Positions 8,815 through 18,856 of a stretch of 52,224 bases of DNA are shown here, one piece after another (position 1 is the first letter of the stretch; every line of letters begins with the position of its first letter). Below the pieces are notes generated by a model that made no database searches, was not told the DNA's origin, and was given only the letters and a program-made list of their open reading frames with translations. The DNA comes from Ignavibacteriota bacterium. Lineage in GTDB: Bacteria; Bacteroidota; Ignavibacteria; UBA10030. The position numbers were made by a program, and so were the translations under genes. Location of the stretch: assembly GCA_003162695.1 (NCBI GenBank), contig PMML01000057.1, forward strand, positions 1 through 52,224, read 5' to 3'.

Positions 8815-8941
8815 CGGCAAATAGTGAATGGTAAATGGTTAATAGTTAATTGTAAATAGTAAATTATAAACTGCAAACAGTGAACTGTGAACTGACAAAC
8901 TCATGAACCGATAAACCAATCAACAACTACGAACTAATTAA
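8815..8941. repeat. Degenerate heptamer tract within the act-cox operon
   Basis: The gap between actF and the cytochrome c gene is almost wholly made of 7-base units ending in AA, for example TAGTGAA (8822-8828), TAGTAAA (8857-8863) and CTGTGAA (8885-8891). Eleven units in perfect phase run from 8815 to 8891, followed by 8-base units such as CTCATGAA and CCGATAAA. The tract holds no ORF. Similar tracts occur at four other gaps in the window. Confidence 0.8.
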
Positions 8942-8951
8942 CCTTTAAACA

Positions 8952-10124
8952 TCATAACCTAAACTCCAGTCCCCGTTTCAATTTCGGGTCGCCGACGGGC
9001 ACAAGCGAAAGATTCTGGACCTGCCATCCGAGAACGATGAGAACCACTCCTGCGATCAAGATCGGAAAACTGATTTCCATCCACCCCAACGGAGGAGTTG
9101 CACTGAATGCGGGCATGATCAGCCAGTAGAGATCGAGCGCATGCGCAAAAAGGAGCCATACCGCCATGCGGCGAAGCGTGCGGATATTCATTTTCGCTTC
9201 CTGCGGCAGCAGCACAAAATACGGAACGGCAAACTGCACGAGAATGAGCACGATGGAAATATATTCCCAACCGCCATGCCAGCGTGCAATAAACCAGGAC
9301 GTTTCTTCGGGAAGATTCGCGTACCAGACCAGCATAAACTGGCTGAAAGCAATATATGCCCAGAAATTGACAAACGTAAAGAGCAGCGCACCGAGATTAT
9401 AGAAATGATCGCGGCGGAGCTTTGGAAAAAAACCCCGTTCGTAAAGTACGGCCGTAACCAGAGTCAGGGCGGCAAGGGACGCCGTTGCAGTTCCCGAGAA
9501 AAAATAAATCCCGTAGATTGTCGAGTACCAATGCGGGTCGAGACTCATTCCCCAGTCCACTGCAAAAATCGTGAGAGTAAGGGCAAAGACCGGCATAAAA
9601 ATTGCCGAGAGTATCGTATTGATTTTCGTCAGGCGCTGATCACCCGTTGCATCCTGCCGCGTCGAATTCCGTGTCAGCAGCCTGATAAACATTATCCAGA
9701 CAATGAAAATTCCGAAAAACCGCAAGATAAAAAATGATCGATTCAAGTACGGTTCTTTCATGCGGAGCAGCGCATCCGAAGCTGCTATATCTTTCTGTGC
9801 CCAGGCGAATACAGTATCAAGATTGAACAGAATAGGAATCGCCAGAAGTGCTGCGAACGGAACAAGCCAGGCTAAAAATTCATTCACGCGCCGTATCGGT
9901 ACGCTCCAAACCGCTCCCGTAACATACTCCAGTGCCAGAAAAAAGAGCGCGCCGATTCCGATGCCTGCCAAAAATAGAAAGTTGAGAACGTTATTGAACG
10001 CAGCTTCCCGCGCATCGACAATGTAACCCAGCGAACACAGCGCTACACCAAGCCAGACCAATCCCCAGCCGATCAGACGGTTTTTCGGTGAAACCTTTAT
10101 CTGTGTCCGTTCAATATGTTCCAT
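8952..10124 (-). CDS. actF: Alternative complex III subunit ActF
   Basis: ActF is an integral membrane subunit related to ActC (NrfD-like) in the quinol:cytochrome c/HiPIP oxidoreductase known as alternative complex III. The 390-residue protein has about ten helices. Features seen include GWGLVWLGVALCSLGYIVD, the VDWGMSLDPHWYSTIYG loop and WYANLPEETSWFIARW, all typical of ActF. It follows the actD-E fusion after three bases. After it comes a repeat tract, the only sizeable gap in the operon. Confidence 0.92.
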   Translation of the reverse strand: MEHIERTQIKVSPKNRLIGWGLVWLGVALCSLGYIVDAREAAFNNVLNFLFLAGIGIGALFFLALEYVTGAVWSVPIRRVNEFLAWLVPFAALLAIPILFNLDTVFAWAQKDIAASDALLRMKEPYLNRSFFILRFFGIFIVWIMFIRLLTRNSTRQDATGDQRLTKINTILSAIFMPVFALTLTIFAVDWGMSLDPHWYSTIYGIYFFSGTATASLAALTLVTAVLYERGFFPKLRRDHFYNLGALLFTFVNFWAYIAFSQFMLVWYANLPEETSWFIARWHGGWEYISIVLILVQFAVPYFVLLPQEAKMNIRTLRRMAVWLLFAHALDLYWLIMPAFSATPPLGWMEISFPILIAGVVLIVLGWQVQNLSLVPVGDPKLKRGLEFRL

Positions 10125-10127
10125 CGT

Positions 10128-11276
10128 TCACTTAAAATCCGATTCATGCGCATGCTGCGCCCGCTGCAGCGCGCGGATATATTGTATGATTGCCCACCGA
10201 TCTTCGCGCGAAACCTGAGACGCATAACTCGGCATCGCATTCTGCCCTTCGGTAATCACATGATAAATAGAACCGTCCGGCCAGCTTCGGACTTTGTCCG
10301 ACAGCAATGTCGGCGGGTTCGGGAATTGCCCCTGCAGGCGGCTGTCTCCCCGCCCGAAATTTCCGTGGCAGGGACTGCAATACGTCAAAAACTTCTGCTG
10401 GCCGCGATCGAGGACTTCCTTTGTCGGAAACAGCGGATTTATCAGATATTTTCCTGCTTCTTCCGGTTTTCCTTTATACGGATACGGCATATACCCGCGT
10501 GCAACGGTTCCCTCTACTGGCGGACGCATACCGATGCCGTCATGGAAGAACGAACTCGGCTGCTGCGCCTTCAGCTTGGGCTGTACCATCATCCAGTCGA
10601 ACGGAGGAAGATACAATATCTTATTCAGAGTAAAGTACGTCGCCGCCGAAGCCGTCAGGCCGATCACAAGCAGCAGACCGAGAAATTTCGGATCGAACAG
10701 CGCCGGGCGCATATCCTGGTCGGCAGGAACAAAATAGACCGGAGCGATTTCTTTGCTGCCGAGAGACTTGAAGAACCCGGTCACTTCTTTTTCGTCGAAC
10801 TTCGGATCGTCCGCCTGCACCGCGATGCCGAATCGATTCGACGATATACTTTTCATATACGGCGTATCGTGCAGCGGATGAGCATTGTTCGGAAATTTGA
10901 AATAAAGTACAATCATGGCAAGCGTCGAGAGCACAGAAGTTGCCAGAACCGTGACCTCGAACGACACCGGAACGAATGCGGGCCACGACCAGAACGGCTT
11001 GCCCCCGATGACGAGCGGGTAATCTTTGATGGTCACCCAGGAAATAAAAAGCACCGCGCAAACCGCGCCGAGCAGCCCGAAGGCAAAAGCGAACAATCCG
11101 ATCTTCGACGTCTTCAGCTTCATAGCCCTATCCATACCGTGAACCGGATAGGGCGTGTGAACGTCGAATTTCGTGTAGCCGGCTTTTTCCGTTTCTTCAG
11201 CCGCATGAAGGACGGCATCCGGAGAATCGAACAGACCTGTTATTGCATAAAGATTTTCTTTCTGTGCCATATTCAT
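10128..11276 (-). CDS. actD: ActD-ActE fusion: DUF3341 membrane subunit with cytochrome c domain
   Basis: Residues ~8-190 are a DUF3341/ActD domain ([19 protein letters not shown], then [11 protein letters not shown]) with two helices near 57-80 and 101-125. A third helix at about 197-217 leads to a periplasmic mono-haem cytochrome c ([15 protein letters not shown], CxxCH at 300-304; [19 protein letters not shown] with the Met ligand) that corresponds to ActE. In well-studied Act operons ActD and ActE are separate; here they form one 382-residue chain. Known topology fits: the third helix would carry the former ActE across to the periplasm. The start overlaps the actC stop (ATGA). Confidence 0.9.
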   Translation of the reverse strand: MNMAQKENLYAITGLFDSPDAVLHAAEETEKAGYTKFDVHTPYPVHGMDRAMKLKTSKIGLFAFAFGLLGAVCAVLFISWVTIKDYPLVIGGKPFWSWPAFVPVSFEVTVLATSVLSTLAMIVLYFKFPNNAHPLHDTPYMKSISSNRFGIAVQADDPKFDEKEVTGFFKSLGSKEIAPVYFVPADQDMRPALFDPKFLGLLLVIGLTASAATYFTLNKILYLPPFDWMMVQPKLKAQQPSSFFHDGIGMRPPVEGTVARGYMPYPYKGKPEEAGKYLINPLFPTKEVLDRGQQKFLTYCSPCHGNFGRGDSRLQGQFPNPPTLLSDKVRSWPDGSIYHVITEGQNAMPSYASQVSREDRWAIIQYIRALQRAQHAHESDFK

Positions 11277-12640
11277 TCATGATAATGCGGCTGCGCATTC
11301 TCCATCACACCTTTTAATTCCGCAATCGCTACAGACGGCAGGAACCGGACAAACAACAGCACGAGCGTAAAAAATAAACCGAATCCGAGCGCCAAGACGC
11401 CGAAATCGAAAATCGTCGGAGAAAAATGCCCCCAGCTCGACGGCAAAAAATCGCGGGAGAGCGAAGTGACGATAATGACATACCGCTCGAACCACATCCC
11501 CACATTGACAAGAACGCCGATTGCGAACATCGCGGGAATCGACGTGCGGATTTTTTTGAACCAGAATAACTGCACGAACAACACGTTGCAGGAAACCATA
11601 ATCCAGTATGCCCAAGCATACGGCCCCAGCGCGCGGTTGAGAAAGACGAACCGCTCAAACTGGCTGCCGCTGTACCATGCCATGAAAAATTCCACCGCAT
11701 ATGCATAGCCGACCATCATGCCGGTGGCCAGCATGACTTTGTTCATATTCTCAAGATGTTTCAGCGTGATGATCTTTTCGAGTTTGAAAAATTTTCGCAC
11801 GCCGATGAGCACGTTTTGCACCATGGCAAAACCGGAAAATACCGCGCCGGCAACGAAGTACGGCGGGAAGATGGTCGAATGCCATCCGGGAAGAACCGAA
11901 ACAGCAAAATCGAAACTTACAATCGTATGCACGGAAAGCACGAGCGGCGTTGCGAATCCGGCAAGAATCAAATACATCCGTTCATAGTGGCTCCAATGCC
12001 GGTTGGAAAATCTCCAGCCGAGACTCAAAATCGAATATGCGAGCTTTTTATGTTTGTTTCTTGTCCGGTCGCGCAGCGTCGCAAAATCCGGCACAAGACC
12101 CAGATACCAGAACACAAGCGAGACCGTAAAATAGGTCGACACGGCAAAAACATCCCAGACAAGGGGCGAGATGAAATTGATCCACAAACCGTGCTGATTC
12201 GGATACGGAAGCAAATACCCTGCAAGCCACACACGCCCGAGATGAGCGACGGACACGAACATACCGGCGCATATCACGGCAAAGATCGTCATGGCTTCGG
12301 CAAACCGAGCAATAGCATTCCTCCAGCGCTGCCTCATCAGAAAGAGAATCGCGGATATCAGCGTCCCTGCGTGTCCAATGCCGACCCAAAAGACAAAGTT
12401 CGTAATATCGAACGCCCACGCAACCGGCTGGTTGAAACCCATGAGTCCGAGTCCCTTGAACAAAATAGCCGTCACCGACGCAAGTCCCATGGAAAGTATC
12501 ATAAGCGCAATGCCGAATGCTATCCACCAGCGGCGGGAAGGAAAGCGGTCCAGAGGCGCCGAGATGGCCGCGTCGATCTCCGCAGACGTCACAACGCCTA
12601 TGGTAATTGCAGGTTCTTGAGTATAATCGATTGTCGTCAT
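11273..12640 (-). CDS. actC: Alternative complex III subunit ActC (NrfD-like)
   Basis: ActC is the large polysulfide-reductase/NrfD-like membrane subunit that sits under ActB and takes part in quinol binding and probably proton translocation. From the chosen start ([10 protein letters not shown]) it has 455 residues and about ten helices. Recognisable parts are [37 protein letters not shown] and [21 protein letters not shown] frame 44 residues longer exists, but its first part is not hydrophobic or family-like and overlaps the end of actB, so I rejected it. An A-rich AAAAGAAA precedes the chosen ATG. Confidence 0.94.
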   Translation of the reverse strand: MTTIDYTQEPAITIGVVTSAEIDAAISAPLDRFPSRRWWIAFGIALMILSMGLASVTAILFKGLGLMGFNQPVAWAFDITNFVFWVGIGHAGTLISAILFLMRQRWRNAIARFAEAMTIFAVICAGMFVSVAHLGRVWLAGYLLPYPNQHGLWINFISPLVWDVFAVSTYFTVSLVFWYLGLVPDFATLRDRTRNKHKKLAYSILSLGWRFSNRHWSHYERMYLILAGFATPLVLSVHTIVSFDFAVSVLPGWHSTIFPPYFVAGAVFSGFAMVQNVLIGVRKFFKLEKIITLKHLENMNKVMLATGMMVGYAYAVEFFMAWYSGSQFERFVFLNRALGPYAWAYWIMVSCNVLFVQLFWFKKIRTSIPAMFAIGVLVNVGMWFERYVIIVTSLSRDFLPSSWGHFSPTIFDFGVLALGFGLFFTLVLLFVRFLPSVAIAELKGVMENAQPHYHE

Positions 12641-12650
12641 TTTCTTTTTA

Positions 12651-15600
12651 TCATGCCGAAATATTGCGCAGCTTTGCGATGTATGTAATATTCGGACGCA
12701 CATTTGTTTCTTCCAAAACATGATAGCCAAGTCCATGCGTGCGCATTTTGGATACTTCTGAATTCGGGTCATGCATATCGCCGAATATAATTGCCGTTGC
12801 AGGGCACGCTTCCTGGCAAGCCGTTTTCACGTCGCTCCCGTGCAGTTCCCGTCCCTGTTCCGCAGCATACTGCCGCGCTTCCATAATACGCTGAACACAG
12901 AATGTGCACTTCTCCATCACCCCACGCGACCGGACAGTCACTTCCGGATTCTCTGCGAGCACAGCGGATTCCTGTTCGTAAAACCCGTTTGCAAAATTAT
13001 CACGCCAGTTGAAAAAATTGAACCTCCGGACTTTGTAGGGACAGTTATTGGAACAATATTTTGTTCCAACACATCTATTATAGACCATCTGGTTCAGACC
13101 GTCGGGACTGTGGTTGGTGGCAGACACTGGGCACACATTTTCACACGGCGCGTTGTCGCAATGCTGGCACAGCATCGGCTGGTGGCTGAGCAGCGGCGCT
13201 TCGTCCGTTCCGGAGTAATAACGATCGATGCGGATCCATTGCATCTCGCGTCCCTTTGCTGCTTGTTCCTTGCCGACTACCGGAATATTATTTTCCACAT
13301 TGCAGCCCGCAACACATGCATTGCAGCCGACACACTTATTAAGATCGATCGACATCGCCCATTTAACGCCGCTGTATTCAAACTCTTTCGCAATATTCGT
13401 CAATTCCTTTTCCCCTTCACGCAGGAAATTCGGATTCCGGCTGTATTCTTCGAGCGTTCCTTCGCGTATAATGTTTCGCTTGAATTGAATGTCGCGGAGA
13501 AATTCATCGTCGAGTGCATGGTGTTCCTGCGTTGAAGCAAGTTCATATGAGCCTGAAATTTTGGAAATTTTTGCGCCTGAAAAAACTCTTGTCCCGGAAA
13601 GCAGCGCCTGCGGGTAAAGTTTTGCATCGAATCCGGCATTTGAGCCGACGGGTCCGGCATTTGTCCGCCCATACCCGAGTGCGATTGAAATTGTCCCGTC
13701 CGCCTGTCCGGGTTGTACAAACACAGGCATCATCGCCGATGCACCTGCCAGGCCGATCGTAATCAGATCGTTATTCTGAAGGCCGAGTTCACGCGCCGTT
13801 CGGGTCGAAACTGCCGCGTAGTTATCCCATACGATCTTGGAAATTGGATGGGGCAGTTCCTGCAGCCATCCGTTGCCGGCAAAACGGCCGTCTCCGATAT
13901 AATAACTCTCCGTCAGCACGATGGTGTAAGCATCGATTTCAGACGGAACCGGCTTAACGGCCTGACGCCCGAACGCCGGCAGCATTTGCACCGGTTCTGC
14001 GAACTCTATCGCACCGTCATGGAGTGAAGAATACCAAAACGTTTGAAAATCGATTTTTGTTTTTGCAGCAGGATAGACTTCCGTTTTCCACCGGTTCTTA
14101 AGATATTCGTGATATATATGTTCCGAATACCTCCCGCCCGCCCAGACAAGAAGGATGGATTCCTTCTGCCGCGAATCGTACAGCGGCTCGATGACAGGCT
14201 GCTGAAGCGACAAAATCCCCGTGCGGATTTTGAAATCGCCCCACGATTCAAAATCATGATTGACCGGCAAGGATATTGTGCAATGTGCGGATGTTTCATT
14301 TTCCGCCTCGGTCAATCCGATACTGAACGGCACAGCATGCAGCGCTTTTTCATATTCGAGCGATTTCGGAAAATGATATGCCGGATTGGAATCGAAATGG
14401 ATCACAACGCCGACTTTGCCCGCTTTCATTCGCGCGGTTAAATTTTCAATTTCCGAAGCCGGTGTAAGCCGGACGATTTCTTCGGCCGGCTGGTTTTTAT
14501 AGAGAACTCGTGCGCCGAGCAGTTCGTTCACCTCATTGACCGCTGCGTGCACTTCTTCCGGCAGCAGGTCTCCCGCGTAGACAAGAGAAGCTCCCTTGTG
14601 TATTTTCAAGTCATGGACGAGCCGCTCCAAGACATCTGCCGAAAGCGAATATTTCACAGCAAATTCAGCAATATGACCGACGGCGCCGTCCGTCATGCCC
14701 GGTTCGAGTTCATTTTTTAATGCGAGTGCAAATTCTAGATATGCATCCGCGCGCAGACGGAGACGATAATCCGCATTTGCACCGGTTAAAGACATTGTCG
14801 ATTCGATGCAATAAAGCCGACTGAATTCCGCGGTTTTCAATATATCGCGGTTATCGGCATACTCCCGAATTTGTTCAAGTACCATTCCCTCGGTACCGAG
14901 AATATCCGCTTCTATCGCAAGGATGTACTTTGCTTTTTTCCAATCGATCGCGGGAAACTCTCTTGTGCCATAACAGGCTTCCCAGGCACGCCTGCGGTTT
15001 TCGTCATTGAACAATTCGTACGAATAGAGTTTCGCCGTGTGGTAAGTTTTCTTAAAATCTTCCAGAGTATTTTTTGTCGTCGGAGAATGAATACCGTGCG
15101 TGATCAGTGCGATTTCTTTTCCGTTCGCTGCCGCATCGCTGAGTTGTTTTACTATTTCCGCATCGGCCTTGTCCCATGACAATTCGACTTGAATTTGCGA
15201 GCCGCCGTACTGCGGCCGGCGCAAGCGAGAGGGGTCGTACAGGTTCAGAATGCTTGCCTGCCCTTTTGCGCAGATTTTTCCCCGGTTGATCGGATGATCC
15301 GGGTTGCCGTCGACTTTGACGGGGCGTCCTTCCCGTGTTTTAATCAGAATGCCGCACGATTGCGAACAGCCGGTGCATGTCGATGCATAATAATTCGGAA
15401 CGCCCGGCGTAACTTCTTCCGGCTTTTTTGTGTACGGAACGATCTCTCCTTTATCGCGATAGCTCCTGCAGCCTGCAGTTGTGAACGCCGCGGATGCCGC
15501 CAGGAGCGCCAGGAATTGTTTGCGCGACATTCCGGAGAGGCTGTCGGATTTGAATTCATCCGGCACACCGGGAAGAAACTCATCGGCTTTTGCATCGCCG

Positions 15601-15659
15601 CCAGCTCCCTGGGAATAAAGCCTGTGTAAACTTTTCCAGTATTTTGATTCTTCTGCCAT
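12651..15659 (-). CDS. actB: Alternative complex III subunit ActB (molybdopterin-oxidoreductase-like plus iron-sulfur domain)
   Basis: The 1002-residue protein joins a molybdopterin-oxidoreductase-like domain to a C-terminal ferredoxin-type domain of about 240 residues. Near the N-terminus a twin-basic signal ([12 protein letters not shown]) ends in TAGC (Cys64), which could be lipidated. CTGCSQSC (Cys95, 98, 102) and a later KICAKG form a potential cluster site. The C-terminal part shows [41 protein letters not shown] and CQEACP, the ligands for four Fe-S clusters. In characterised Act complexes ActB binds no molybdenum cofactor. It probably relays electrons from quinol to ActA. Four bases separate it from the small upstream gene. 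Confidence 0.95.
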   Translation of the reverse strand: MAEESKYWKSLHRLYSQGAGGDAKADEFLPGVPDEFKSDSLSGMSRKQFLALLAASAAFTTAGCRSYRDKGEIVPYTKKPEEVTPGVPNYYASTCTGCSQSCGILIKTREGRPVKVDGNPDHPINRGKICAKGQASILNLYDPSRLRRPQYGGSQIQVELSWDKADAEIVKQLSDAAANGKEIALITHGIHSPTTKNTLEDFKKTYHTAKLYSYELFNDENRRRAWEACYGTREFPAIDWKKAKYILAIEADILGTEGMVLEQIREYADNRDILKTAEFSRLYCIESTMSLTGANADYRLRLRADAYLEFALALKNELEPGMTDGAVGHIAEFAVKYSLSADVLERLVHDLKIHKGASLVYAGDLLPEEVHAAVNEVNELLGARVLYKNQPAEEIVRLTPASEIENLTARMKAGKVGVVIHFDSNPAYHFPKSLEYEKALHAVPFSIGLTEAENETSAHCTISLPVNHDFESWGDFKIRTGILSLQQPVIEPLYDSRQKESILLVWAGGRYSEHIYHEYLKNRWKTEVYPAAKTKIDFQTFWYSSLHDGAIEFAEPVQMLPAFGRQAVKPVPSEIDAYTIVLTESYYIGDGRFAGNGWLQELPHPISKIVWDNYAAVSTRTARELGLQNNDLITIGLAGASAMMPVFVQPGQADGTISIALGYGRTNAGPVGSNAGFDAKLYPQALLSGTRVFSGAKISKISGSYELASTQEHHALDDEFLRDIQFKRNIIREGTLEEYSRNPNFLREGEKELTNIAKEFEYSGVKWAMSIDLNKCVGCNACVAGCNVENNIPVVGKEQAAKGREMQWIRIDRYYSGTDEAPLLSHQPMLCQHCDNAPCENVCPVSATNHSPDGLNQMVYNRCVGTKYCSNNCPYKVRRFNFFNWRDNFANGFYEQESAVLAENPEVTVRSRGVMEKCTFCVQRIMEARQYAAEQGRELHGSDVKTACQEACPATAIIFGDMHDPNSEVSKMRTHGLGYHVLEETNVRPNITYIAKLRNISA

Positions 15660-15663
15660 GCTT

Positions 15664-15870
15664 CTATTTCGCTCGCTTCACGGAAAGAGGATGAGGATGC
15701 GGGGGATTTGCAATTGTCGATGGCCGATTATGGATCGGCGCTTGATATCTGCTCTTTGAAGAAAATATTTTTTCTGCTAGAGTACCGGTAAATGTTCCGG
15801 CAACAATCAGTGCGAGCGTTTTTCCAAAAAACGAGCGCCTGCTTTTATTTTTCGGCTCTCTCTCATTCAT
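15664..15870 (-). CDS. Small protein with twin-arginine-like signal between actA and actB
   Basis: From the chosen start (MNEREPKNKS) the protein has 68 residues. It carries SRRSFFGKTLALIVAGTF, a good match to a twin-arginine signal or N-terminal anchor, and then a Pro-, His- and Ser-rich tail (NPPHPHPLSVKRAK). GGGAGA five bases upstream of the ATG supports this start over one ten codons earlier. I know no function. Its place between actA (ten bases away) and actB (four bases away) suggests a small accessory or assembly factor of Act. No cofactor-binding motif is visible apart from the two histidines. Confidence 0.65.
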   Translation of the reverse strand: MNEREPKNKSRRSFFGKTLALIVAGTFTGTLAEKIFSSKSRYQAPIHNRPSTIANPPHPHPLSVKRAK

Positions 15871-15880
15871 AACGTTCTCC

Positions 15881-16450
15881 CTATCGATGGCATGTCGCAC
15901 AATTTTCCGGACCGTTTTTAATTCCCGGAATATTTTTCAAGTTTTCATGCGCGCTGCGGTGACAACTCAGGCACGCGCCCATTGTAAACTCCGACACCTG
16001 CGTCATCACATCCATATGTTCGACATCGCCGTGGCAATTCGAACACTGAATCCCGCGGTTTACATGGACGCTGTGATTGAAATACGCATAATCGGGAATA
16101 CGATGCACACGCTTCCACGGAAGCGCTATGCCTTGTTCATAATATTGCGTCAGTTTGATAATTTCCGGTTTGTTTTTTCGGGCAACGGTATGGCAATTCA
16201 TGCAGATTGAAACAGCCGGCAGCGATGCCGTCGGAGACGATGCAGCTCCGGTGTGACAATATTTGCAGTCGATTTTCATCGTGCCGGCATGGAGCTTGTG
16301 GGAAAACGCAATCGGCTGAATCGGAGCATAACCGATCCCATCGCGTTCCGGCCGGGAGAGAAAATATGTCGCTGCACAGAAAGCCGCTGCCGTGAAGAGA
16401 ACAAGCGGGATGCGTATGCGAAGCGTATAATCAAGGATCGATTTTTTCAT
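15881..16450 (-). CDS. actA: Alternative complex III subunit ActA (pentahaem cytochrome c)
   Basis: From the chosen start (MKKSILDYTL) the 189-residue protein has one N-terminal helix (about 12-31) and five CxxCH motifs, at residues 62, 83, 136, 160 and 184 (CKYCH, CMNCH, CSNCH, CLSCH, CATCH), the exact number known for ActA. It is the periplasmic cytochrome that takes electrons from ActB and hands them to acceptor cytochromes. A frame 33 residues longer exists but its extra part (RSPACIRKLLDPK) is not family-like. This is the first gene of the respiratory cluster, so the operon promoter should lie in the gap upstream. Confidence 0.93.
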   Translation of the reverse strand: MKKSILDYTLRIRIPLVLFTAAAFCAATYFLSRPERDGIGYAPIQPIAFSHKLHAGTMKIDCKYCHTGAASSPTASLPAVSICMNCHTVARKNKPEIIKLTQYYEQGIALPWKRVHRIPDYAYFNHSVHVNRGIQCSNCHGDVEHMDVMTQVSEFTMGACLSCHRSAHENLKNIPGIKNGPENCATCHR

Positions 16451-16887
16451 GCCCAGCAGCGCCTGTTGTCGGTCGATACATGATGGATAATTCCTTTTTG
16501 GGTCCAGCAATTTTCGGATGCAGGCGGGCGACCTCTTCGCATACCGCACCGGAATGCTACAAAATTTTATCTTTCAAAGCAATCATTCTCTTGCGAGAAG
16601 CGGGCGGTCCATAGGTACTCTGCTGCTTTCACCGCTTCAATGCGGAAAAACGCCCAATCTGTTTTTCCTGAAGAATATTCATGCCAAACAACGCCTCTCT
16701 GCGTGCGATAGTTTAAAACATCACCGGAACGTCATGCAGTTCCCGAATATTGAATTTTTCGCCTCCTGTCTTATCCTTGAATTCCTTCAAAAAGGGGAAA
16801 TCATAAAAAATTTGCATGCATAACTATCAAGAAACTCTTATCTTAAAAAAAGGAAATCAGTGTCATGGATTTTTTATAAAGGCGGCT
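16451..16887. other. Divergent intergenic region upstream of actA
   Basis: About 437 bases lie between the start of actA (minus) and the start of the M14 peptidase (plus). Both genes must be transcribed from here. I see no convincing ORF, RNA gene or strong sigma-70 box. The part near 16,770-16,880 is A-rich and suits a promoter and leader for the peptidase. Confidence 0.5.
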
Positions 16888-18072
16888 ATGCTCGATAATG
16901 CTCTGTTGCTCTTTGCACATGAACTTTTTACATCATACGGAACCTATTGCCATCCAGGCTTTTCATCGAGCCGCTTTACACAAGAGGAATTCTTTTCCTG
17001 TTTAAAATCGTTCGATGAATCGGGATTATATCAAAAAAGCGTGATCGGGACATCGGGAGAAGGAAGGCCTCTGGCAATGTATACCGTAGGAAGCGGACCG
17101 GTGAAGGTACTGCTCTGGTCTCAGATGCACGGCGATGAACCGACAGCAACGATGGCGATTTGCGATATCTTCGGTTTCCTCCGGAACAATCCTTCGCACG
17201 AAGCTGTACAATCGATCCGTGAGAAACTGACTTTATATATTCTGCCGATGTTGAATCCGGACGGTGCGGAACGCTTCACGCGCCGCACGGCGCAATTGAT
17301 CGACATGAACAGGGATGCGCTCGCCCTGGTAACTCCCGAAGCGCAAATACTGAAATCCGTCCGCGATTCGATGCAGCCGGAATTCGGGTTTAACCTGCAC
17401 GATCAGGATCCGCGTTTGACGGCCGGCGCCGCAAAAAAGATCACCGCTATCGCCCTCCTCGCCCCGGCCGCCGATGAACTTCGTTCCGACACACCGGTAC
17501 GGCTCCGTGCCAAGCATGTTGCATCGGTGTTTGCCGAAGTGCTCATGCAGTTTATCGACGGTCATATCGCAAAATGGGACGATATGTTCGAGCCGCGCGC
17601 ATTCGGAGACAATATCCAAAGATGGGGGACGAGCACCGTGCTTGTCGAATCCGGCGGATGGCCGGACGATCCAAATAAATTTTTTATCCGAAAATTAAAT
17701 GCCGTTGGATTACTCTGCTCTCTCTTTGCAATCGCGACGGGGGAATACGCATCCTCGGATCTCGAAATCTACGAGCGAATTCCGTTCAATACAAAATACG
17801 CATTCGACTACCTTATCCGCAACGCAACGTATATCGCTCATGAAGACACGAATCCGATTCATGTCGATGTCGGCATCAATTATGAAACTTCCGTTCAGGA
17901 ATTGACCGGAAAAACCGTCCGGCTTGCGCGCGTTGTCGATGTGGGCGATCTGAGAAACTTCACTGCTTTTCAGGAATGCAGCGCAGACGGCCTCCTCCTC
18001 GATGCACGGCATATCGTCATCGATAAAACTTTCCCGGCCGAAGAAGTAAATCAAATCCTCAAGCAGCGATGA
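16888..18072 (+). CDS. M14-family zinc carboxypeptidase-like protein
   Basis: Zinc-binding residues of the M14 family are visible: QMHGDEPTATMA (His and Glu), FNLHDQDPR (third His), and the catalytic Glu in VLVESGGWPDD. LNPDGAERFTRRT and DMNRDA also match the succinylglutamate-desuccinylase/M14 group. There is no signal peptide, so a cytoplasmic peptidase or amidase is likely. The C-terminal ~110 residues (from about YASSDLEIY) are a separate beta-rich part. I chose MLDNALLLF as start because AAAGGCGG lies just before it and the family begins there; a frame 24 residues longer is open. The substrate is unknown. Confidence 0.8.
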   Translation: MLDNALLLFAHELFTSYGTYCHPGFSSSRFTQEEFFSCLKSFDESGLYQKSVIGTSGEGRPLAMYTVGSGPVKVLLWSQMHGDEPTATMAICDIFGFLRNNPSHEAVQSIREKLTLYILPMLNPDGAERFTRRTAQLIDMNRDALALVTPEAQILKSVRDSMQPEFGFNLHDQDPRLTAGAAKKITAIALLAPAADELRSDTPVRLRAKHVASVFAEVLMQFIDGHIAKWDDMFEPRAFGDNIQRWGTSTVLVESGGWPDDPNKFFIRKLNAVGLLCSLFAIATGEYASSDLEIYERIPFNTKYAFDYLIRNATYIAHEDTNPIHVDVGINYETSVQELTGKTVRLARVVDVGDLRNFTAFQECSADGLLLDARHIVIDKTFPAEEVNQILKQR

Positions 18073-18191
18073 CTGCCAGAACGGCCAACTTGCACCACCG
18101 GTTCATTTTCCCTACTTTAAACTCGCACGTACATTTTCTGCGAAAAGAGGCCGCCGGTGCGGAATTTTAAGACATAAAAACAAATCGGGTA

Positions 18192-18818
18192 ATGAAACAA
18201 GAATCCATCGTTCCGGGAAACCGGAAAAACATACAGCTTGAAAAAGGAGCATCAAAAGCTCTTCAAAAGAGGCAAACCGATTTCGAGGCGGAAGCGGTTC
18301 CGCATATGGATGTTTTGTTCAATTTCGCTCTTCGTACAACTGGCAACGGTGACGACGCCCACGACCTTCTTCAGGAAACATATATGAAGGCGTTCCGATT
18401 CTGGGATAAATACGAAAAAGGAACCAACGTGCGGGCATGGCTGTTCCGAATCATGAAGAACTCCTATATCAACCGGTACCGGAAGGAAACACGGGAACCG
18501 GGAATGGTCGATTACGGAGATGTGGAAAATTTTTACGATTCCATTCGGGACGAGAGTACCGATACGAATGATTTACAGCAGAAGATGTACAATAACATGC
18601 TGAGCGATGAGGTTACACAAGCACTCCAATCACTTCCCGAAGATTTCCGCACGGTCGTCATCTTGTGCGATATCGAGGGGCTGACCTACGAAGAAATTTC
18701 TGATTTTCTTAATTGTCCCATCGGCACAGTGCGTTCCCGTCTTCATCGCGGGCGGAAAATGCTCGAAGATATGCTCCGGGATTATGCAAAAGACCGGGGA
18801 CTGATCAATAATATTTAG
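18192..18818 (+). CDS. ECF-type RNA polymerase sigma factor
   Basis: The 208-residue protein has sigma region 2 (PHMDVLFNFALRTTG, DAHDLLQETYMKAFRFW, GTNVRAWLFRIMKNSYINRYRK) and region 4 (LPEDFRTVVILCDIEGLTYEEIS, then GTVRSRLHRGRKML). The first ~35 residues are an extra basic segment. It would direct RNA polymerase to a dedicated promoter set. No anti-sigma factor gene adjoins it; the next gene, 38 bases on, is a CDF transporter. Regulation may therefore be by expression or by a distant anti-sigma. The target regulon cannot be told from this sequence. Confidence 0.92.
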   Translation: MKQESIVPGNRKNIQLEKGASKALQKRQTDFEAEAVPHMDVLFNFALRTTGNGDDAHDLLQETYMKAFRFWDKYEKGTNVRAWLFRIMKNSYINRYRKETREPGMVDYGDVENFYDSIRDESTDTNDLQQKMYNNMLSDEVTQALQSLPEDFRTVVILCDIEGLTYEEISDFLNCPIGTVRSRLHRGRKMLEDMLRDYAKDRGLINNI

Positions 18819-18856
18819 AAAAACGTGCTGTACTTTGAACTTTTTTATAAGATACC

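Noticed and set aside
8815-8941. A CRISPR array
   Set aside because: Units are 7-8 bases long, degenerate and without spacers; no cas genes are present in the window.
10116-11282. A 388-codon plus-strand frame
   Set aside because: It lies fully antisense to the actD-E fusion, is rich in Arg and His, has no domain signature and is a shadow of codon bias on the other strand.
11756-12688. A 310-codon plus-strand frame
   Set aside because: Antisense to actC with a highly basic, low-similarity composition; no ribosome site.
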